Below are positions 11,531 to 14,220 of a stretch of 14,220 bases of DNA, in pieces. Both the position numbers and the translations under genes were made by a program. This DNA is from Bacteriovoracaceae bacterium (lineage in GTDB: Bacteria; Bdellovibrionota; UBA1018). The notes under the pieces are model-generated. The model was not told the origin of the DNA. It was given only the letters and a program-made list of their open reading frames with translations, and searched no databases. The DNA is taken from assembly GCA_947446835.1 (NCBI GenBank), contig CANFHS010000033.1, positions 1 through 14,220 on the forward strand. The letters run 5' to 3'. Position 1 is the first letter of the stretch. Each line of letters begins with the position of its first letter.

Positions 11531-14220
11531 TCACAGAAACTTCTGGAATTCCGCCTTGTCAGCCGCGTCAGGCTCCATTTCAAGGTACTTCCTGAAGGCA
11601 TTCCGGGCCTGAACGGCGTCTCCCATGGCCCGGTAAACCAGGCCCAGACGCTTGTAGAGCAGGGGATTGCCGCGGTCCAGAGCCAGGGCCGCCTGGTACA
11701 GGGCGATGGAGGCCGGGTAATTCTTGAGCAGAAAGTTGGCGTATGCAGCCAGTGCCTTGGCTTCAGCCGAACCGGGCCTGAGCGCCATGGCCTTCTGGAA
11801 CTGCCCCAAGGCCTCCTGGATGGCCCCGAGCTCGACCTGCGACTTGCCCAGACCCAGCAGGGCCTCCGGGGAATTCGGGCTGTTCTGGAGCTCCTGGCGG
11901 AACTCCTCCACCGCGCTCTTGTGGTTCCCCATGAGGGCGTAGAGGCTGCCCTTGTAGAAGTGCAGCGCCGGGAACTTGGGAAAAAGCACATAAACCTTGT
12001 CGAGCTCTTCGCCCGCGTGCTCGTACTGCCCCAGCCGGGAGAAGACGCGGTAGCGCTCCAGGTAACCCGTCGGATCGGAGGGATTGCGGTCCGAGAAGGA
12101 CTTGAAGGCCTGCAGCGCCAGCTCCAGCGCATTCTTGTCGACGCTCTCGCGGGCCAGGTGGATCCGGCCCTGGATCTTGTAGCTCTGGGCGTAATCCGGA
12201 TTGGCCTCCTTGGCCTGGTCCACCGAACGCTGCGCGGAATCCCAGTCGCCCTTCTGGATCTGGAGTTCAGCCACGGCCGCCAGGAGCTCGGCGCGGTTGC
12301 CGCCCAGGCGCTGCATCTCGTCCATGAGGTAGGACACGGCGCCGTTCACCGATTCGGCTTCGGCCAGGCACCGGGCCGCGCCGATCACGGCCTCCAGATT
12401 GTCCGGATCAAAGCGCCGGGCCAGGGCGTAGAAGAAAGGTGCATCCTTGAAGTTGCGTGAAGCCAGCAGGCTGTTGGCGTAGGCGACATAAACGCCCGGA
12501 TCGATGGATTCGCGCGCCATGGCCTTGCGGTAATAGGTCTGGGCCTCGACCTGGAAGCCCTGCTTGGCGTAGATGTCGCCTGCAGCCTTGTCGATGGCGC
12601 TCTGGCCAACCGGCAGGTTCCTGAAGCGGTCCATGGCCTTCTGGGCCTCGCTCCATTCGAAGCTCTGGATCAGCACATCGATGTATCTGGACCAGACCTG
12701 GATGTTGTTCGGTGCGCGCTCGGCGGCCAGCTGGTAGTTCATGCGCGCGTTGCCGATCTCATGGAGCTGCACGAACATGTCGCCCAGCTTCAGGAGCGGC
12801 AAGGTGGATTCGAGGTTCGCCTTGCGGGCCTCCAGGTAACGGGTCATGGCCTCCTGGTAACGGCCCTGCTGCTGCAGTTTTTCGCCCTCGCCCAGGAGCA
12901 GGTACATCTGGGCGTCCCGCTTGGCGCCTGGCAGCTTGTCGCCCAGTCGGCCACGAAGCGTGTACATCTCGAAGCGGTAGTCGTGATTCTCGGGATCGAG
13001 CTTCACTGCACGCTCCACGTAGCCCAGCCCCAGATCCCACTTCTGACCCAGGCTGTAGAACAGCGAAGCCAGGTAATAGGCCCGGGCCAGATCCTTGGGA
13101 GCCAGGAGCCCCGGATTCTGCACCAGGAAGCGGAGGTGCGGCTCGGCCTCATGGAGGCGCGAGGCCCGGCTCATGAGCTCGATGAGCCTGAGGCGCGACT
13201 TGGCGTGCGCCGGATTGAGCTTCAAGGCCTCCCCGTACTCGCGCACCGCCGTCTCAAACTGCCCGAACGACTCGGCCAGCTGCCCCCGGAAGTAGCGGAT
13301 CCTGGGCTGGTTGATCCGGGCATCGGGCAAGAGCTGGATGTAGCGTGATGCCGAGGAGGGGTCGTGCTTGGCCAGGAACACCAGGGCTGTGTAATAGAAC
13401 AGGGTGGGCTCGAAGTTCTTGTTCGCCTTGGTGTACTCCACCAGCCTCTGCTTGGCGGCTTCGGCCCGATGGGCCACCAGGTAGAATTCCACATCCGCGA
13501 TCACCGTCTCGGGCAGATCCATGTTCTTGGCACGCGAGAGGTCGATGACCTTCGAGATGACCGAGAAGTAGGTTTCGTCCTTGTTCGAGGAGTCGATCAG
13601 GTTCAGGTAAGACGAGGCCAGGAGTGCCAGGGCCTGCACGTTGCCAGGATCCAGGCTCGCAGCTCCCAGGAAATGATCCGCGGCCTTGCGGTAACCCTCC
13701 ACCGTGTCCTGGTGGTAGAGGGTAAGCCCCTTGGCCACGAGCTGGGCGCTCCGGGCGGGGTCAGCCGGCAGATCCAGGCGGAAGCTGGGCAGCCGGGGCC
13801 GCACGGGCTCGGGACGCTGGGCCTGCTGCAAATTCCCGGGGCGGGCCGGATAGAGGAGCTCCCAACCCACCAGGGCAAACACGCCGGCCGCGATAGCGCC
13901 CTGGATCCAGCTGGAGCGCTTTTCCTGGCGCGGGCTCCGGGCTCGCACCGGCCCACCGGGCGCTCCCCGGCGGATGAAGGGAACCGTGGGCTCCTCGGCC
14001 AGATTCCGGGCAGGAGGGCGCTCGAAGCCCGGAATCAATGCCGCAAGCTCGTAGCCTGCCATCGAGGACTTCTTCTTCGGGGAAGGGGTCTCGAGCTCGA
14101 TCGGCTCCTCGGTCTCGGGCCCACCCTGGGCCTCGGGACCGGCCTGAGCCTCGGGAGCGGTCGGGCCAGGAGTCGAGGCCGGAGACTCGACCTCGGTTTC
14201 CGAGAGGGTCGCCGTCCCGG
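11531..14220 (-). CDS. Membrane-anchored TPR protein (5' end outside window)
   Basis: About 895 codons are visible. An ATG lies at 14062, but the frame stays open to the window edge, and the 52 codons before it read as a Pro/Glu/Ala/Thr-rich segment ending in a Lys-Lys-Lys-Ser-Ser run, so the true start is probably beyond the edge. Counted from the 14062 Met, residues 53-71 form one hydrophobic span (W-I-Q-G-A-I-A-A-G-V-F-A-L-V-G-W); an acidic, basic-flanked cytoplasmic tail precedes it. From about residue 100 to 840 the protein is a chain of tetratricopeptide-type helix pairs, clearest at the C-terminus, where A-L-x-x-L-G and L-x-P/L-D-P-x-N patterns recur about every 34 residues. It is likely an inner-membrane protein with a large periplasmic TPR scaffold for partner binding. 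No enzymatic motif is seen. It is followed by serS after 12 bases; I cannot assign a specific complex. Confidence 0.85.
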   Translation of the reverse strand, partial: GTATLSETEVESPASTPGPTAPEAQAGPEAQGGPETEEPIELETPSPKKKSSMAGYELAALIPGFERPPARNLAEEPTVPFIRRGAPGGPVRARSPRQEKRSSWIQGAIAAGVFALVGWELLYPARPGNLQQAQRPEPVRPRLPSFRLDLPADPARSAQLVAKGLTLYHQDTVEGYRKAADHFLGAASLDPGNVQALALLASSYLNLIDSSNKDETYFSVISKVIDLSRAKNMDLPETVIADVEFYLVAHRAEAAKQRLVEYTKANKNFEPTLFYYTALVFLAKHDPSSASRYIQLLPDARINQPRIRYFRGQLAESFGQFETAVREYGEALKLNPAHAKSRLRLIELMSRASRLHEAEPHLRFLVQNPGLLAPKDLARAYYLASLFYSLGQKWDLGLGYVERAVKLDPENHDYRFEMYTLRGRLGDKLPGAKRDAQMYLLLGEGEKLQQQGRYQEAMTRYLEARKANLESTLPLLKLGDMFVQLHEIGNARMNYQLAAERAPNNIQVWSRYIDVLIQSFEWSEAQKAMDRFRNLPVGQSAIDKAAGDIYAKQGFQVEAQTYYRKAMARESIDPGVYVAYANSLLASRNFKDAPFFYALARRFDPDNLEAVIGAARCLAEAESVNGAVSYLMDEMQRLGGNRAELLAAVAELQIQKGDWDSAQRSVDQAKEANPDYAQSYKIQGRIHLARESVDKNALELALQAFKSFSDRNPSDPTGYLERYRVFSRLGQYEHAGEELDKVYVLFPKFPALHFYKGSLYALMGNHKSAVEEFRQELQNSPNSPEALLGLGKSQVELGAIQEALGQFQKAMALRPGSAEAKALAAYANFLLKNYPASIALYQAALALDRGNPLLYKRLGLVYRAMGDAVQARNAFRKYLEMEPDAADKAEFQKFL

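Noticed and set aside
10205..12460. 751-codon open frame on the plus strand
   Set aside because: It lies antisense to serS and the TPR gene, which have full family motifs; long antisense frames are expected in GC-rich DNA with strong third-position bias.

Overview
The window is a GC-rich (by eye above 60%), densely coded stretch of bacterial chromosome. It holds seven protein genes that I can place in families, one unrecognised coiled-coil protein, and two serine tRNA genes. A type IV pilin-like leader, a single-membrane-span TPR protein, a beta-class GST and an Old Yellow Enzyme suggest a Gram-negative bacterium. Delta-60-like repeats joined to a prepilin leader, together with a long membrane-anchored TPR protein, recall delta-proteobacterial or Bdellovibrio/Myxococcus-type genomes, but that placement is inference only. 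I see no phage, insertion sequence, plasmid or CRISPR signature.

Left third (1-5576, minus strand). Three genes run leftwards in close succession: a 480-residue coiled-coil protein, a Cho/UvrC-like GIY-YIG endonuclease starting 28 bases after it, and a giant prepilin-type protein that runs off the left edge. The prepilin has an N-terminal pilin leader, two Gly-Thr repeat linkers flanking an eight-cysteine module, an Ig-like segment, and about ten beta-propeller-type repeats. It reads like a minor pilin carrying its own adhesive head.

Middle (5577-9880). A tRNA-Ser(GCU) with a plausible promoter lies on the minus strand. Diverging from it on the plus strand is a methyltransferase gene that overlaps a family 2 glycosyltransferase gene by 8 bases. 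The glycosyltransferase is unusual: its C-terminus carries a membrane segment resembling the end of an HTTM domain and then a DCC-type thiol domain (DGECGVC). Next come a beta-class glutathione S-transferase and a NemA-like ene-reductase, a plausible electrophile-detoxification pair.

Right third (9881-14220, minus strand). Transcription order is a large TPR protein (entering from the right edge), serS, then tRNA-Ser(UGA). The gaps are only 12 bases each, so seryl-tRNA synthetase and one of its substrates probably share a transcript. Immediately after the tRNA come repeats that each carry the last bases of that tRNA: an exact 55-bp duplication at a 126-bp offset plus a third partial copy, with several hairpins. 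This recalls the repeats behind E. coli tyrT (rtT) and is, with the pilin-propeller and the GT2-DCC fusion, the most interesting part of the window.
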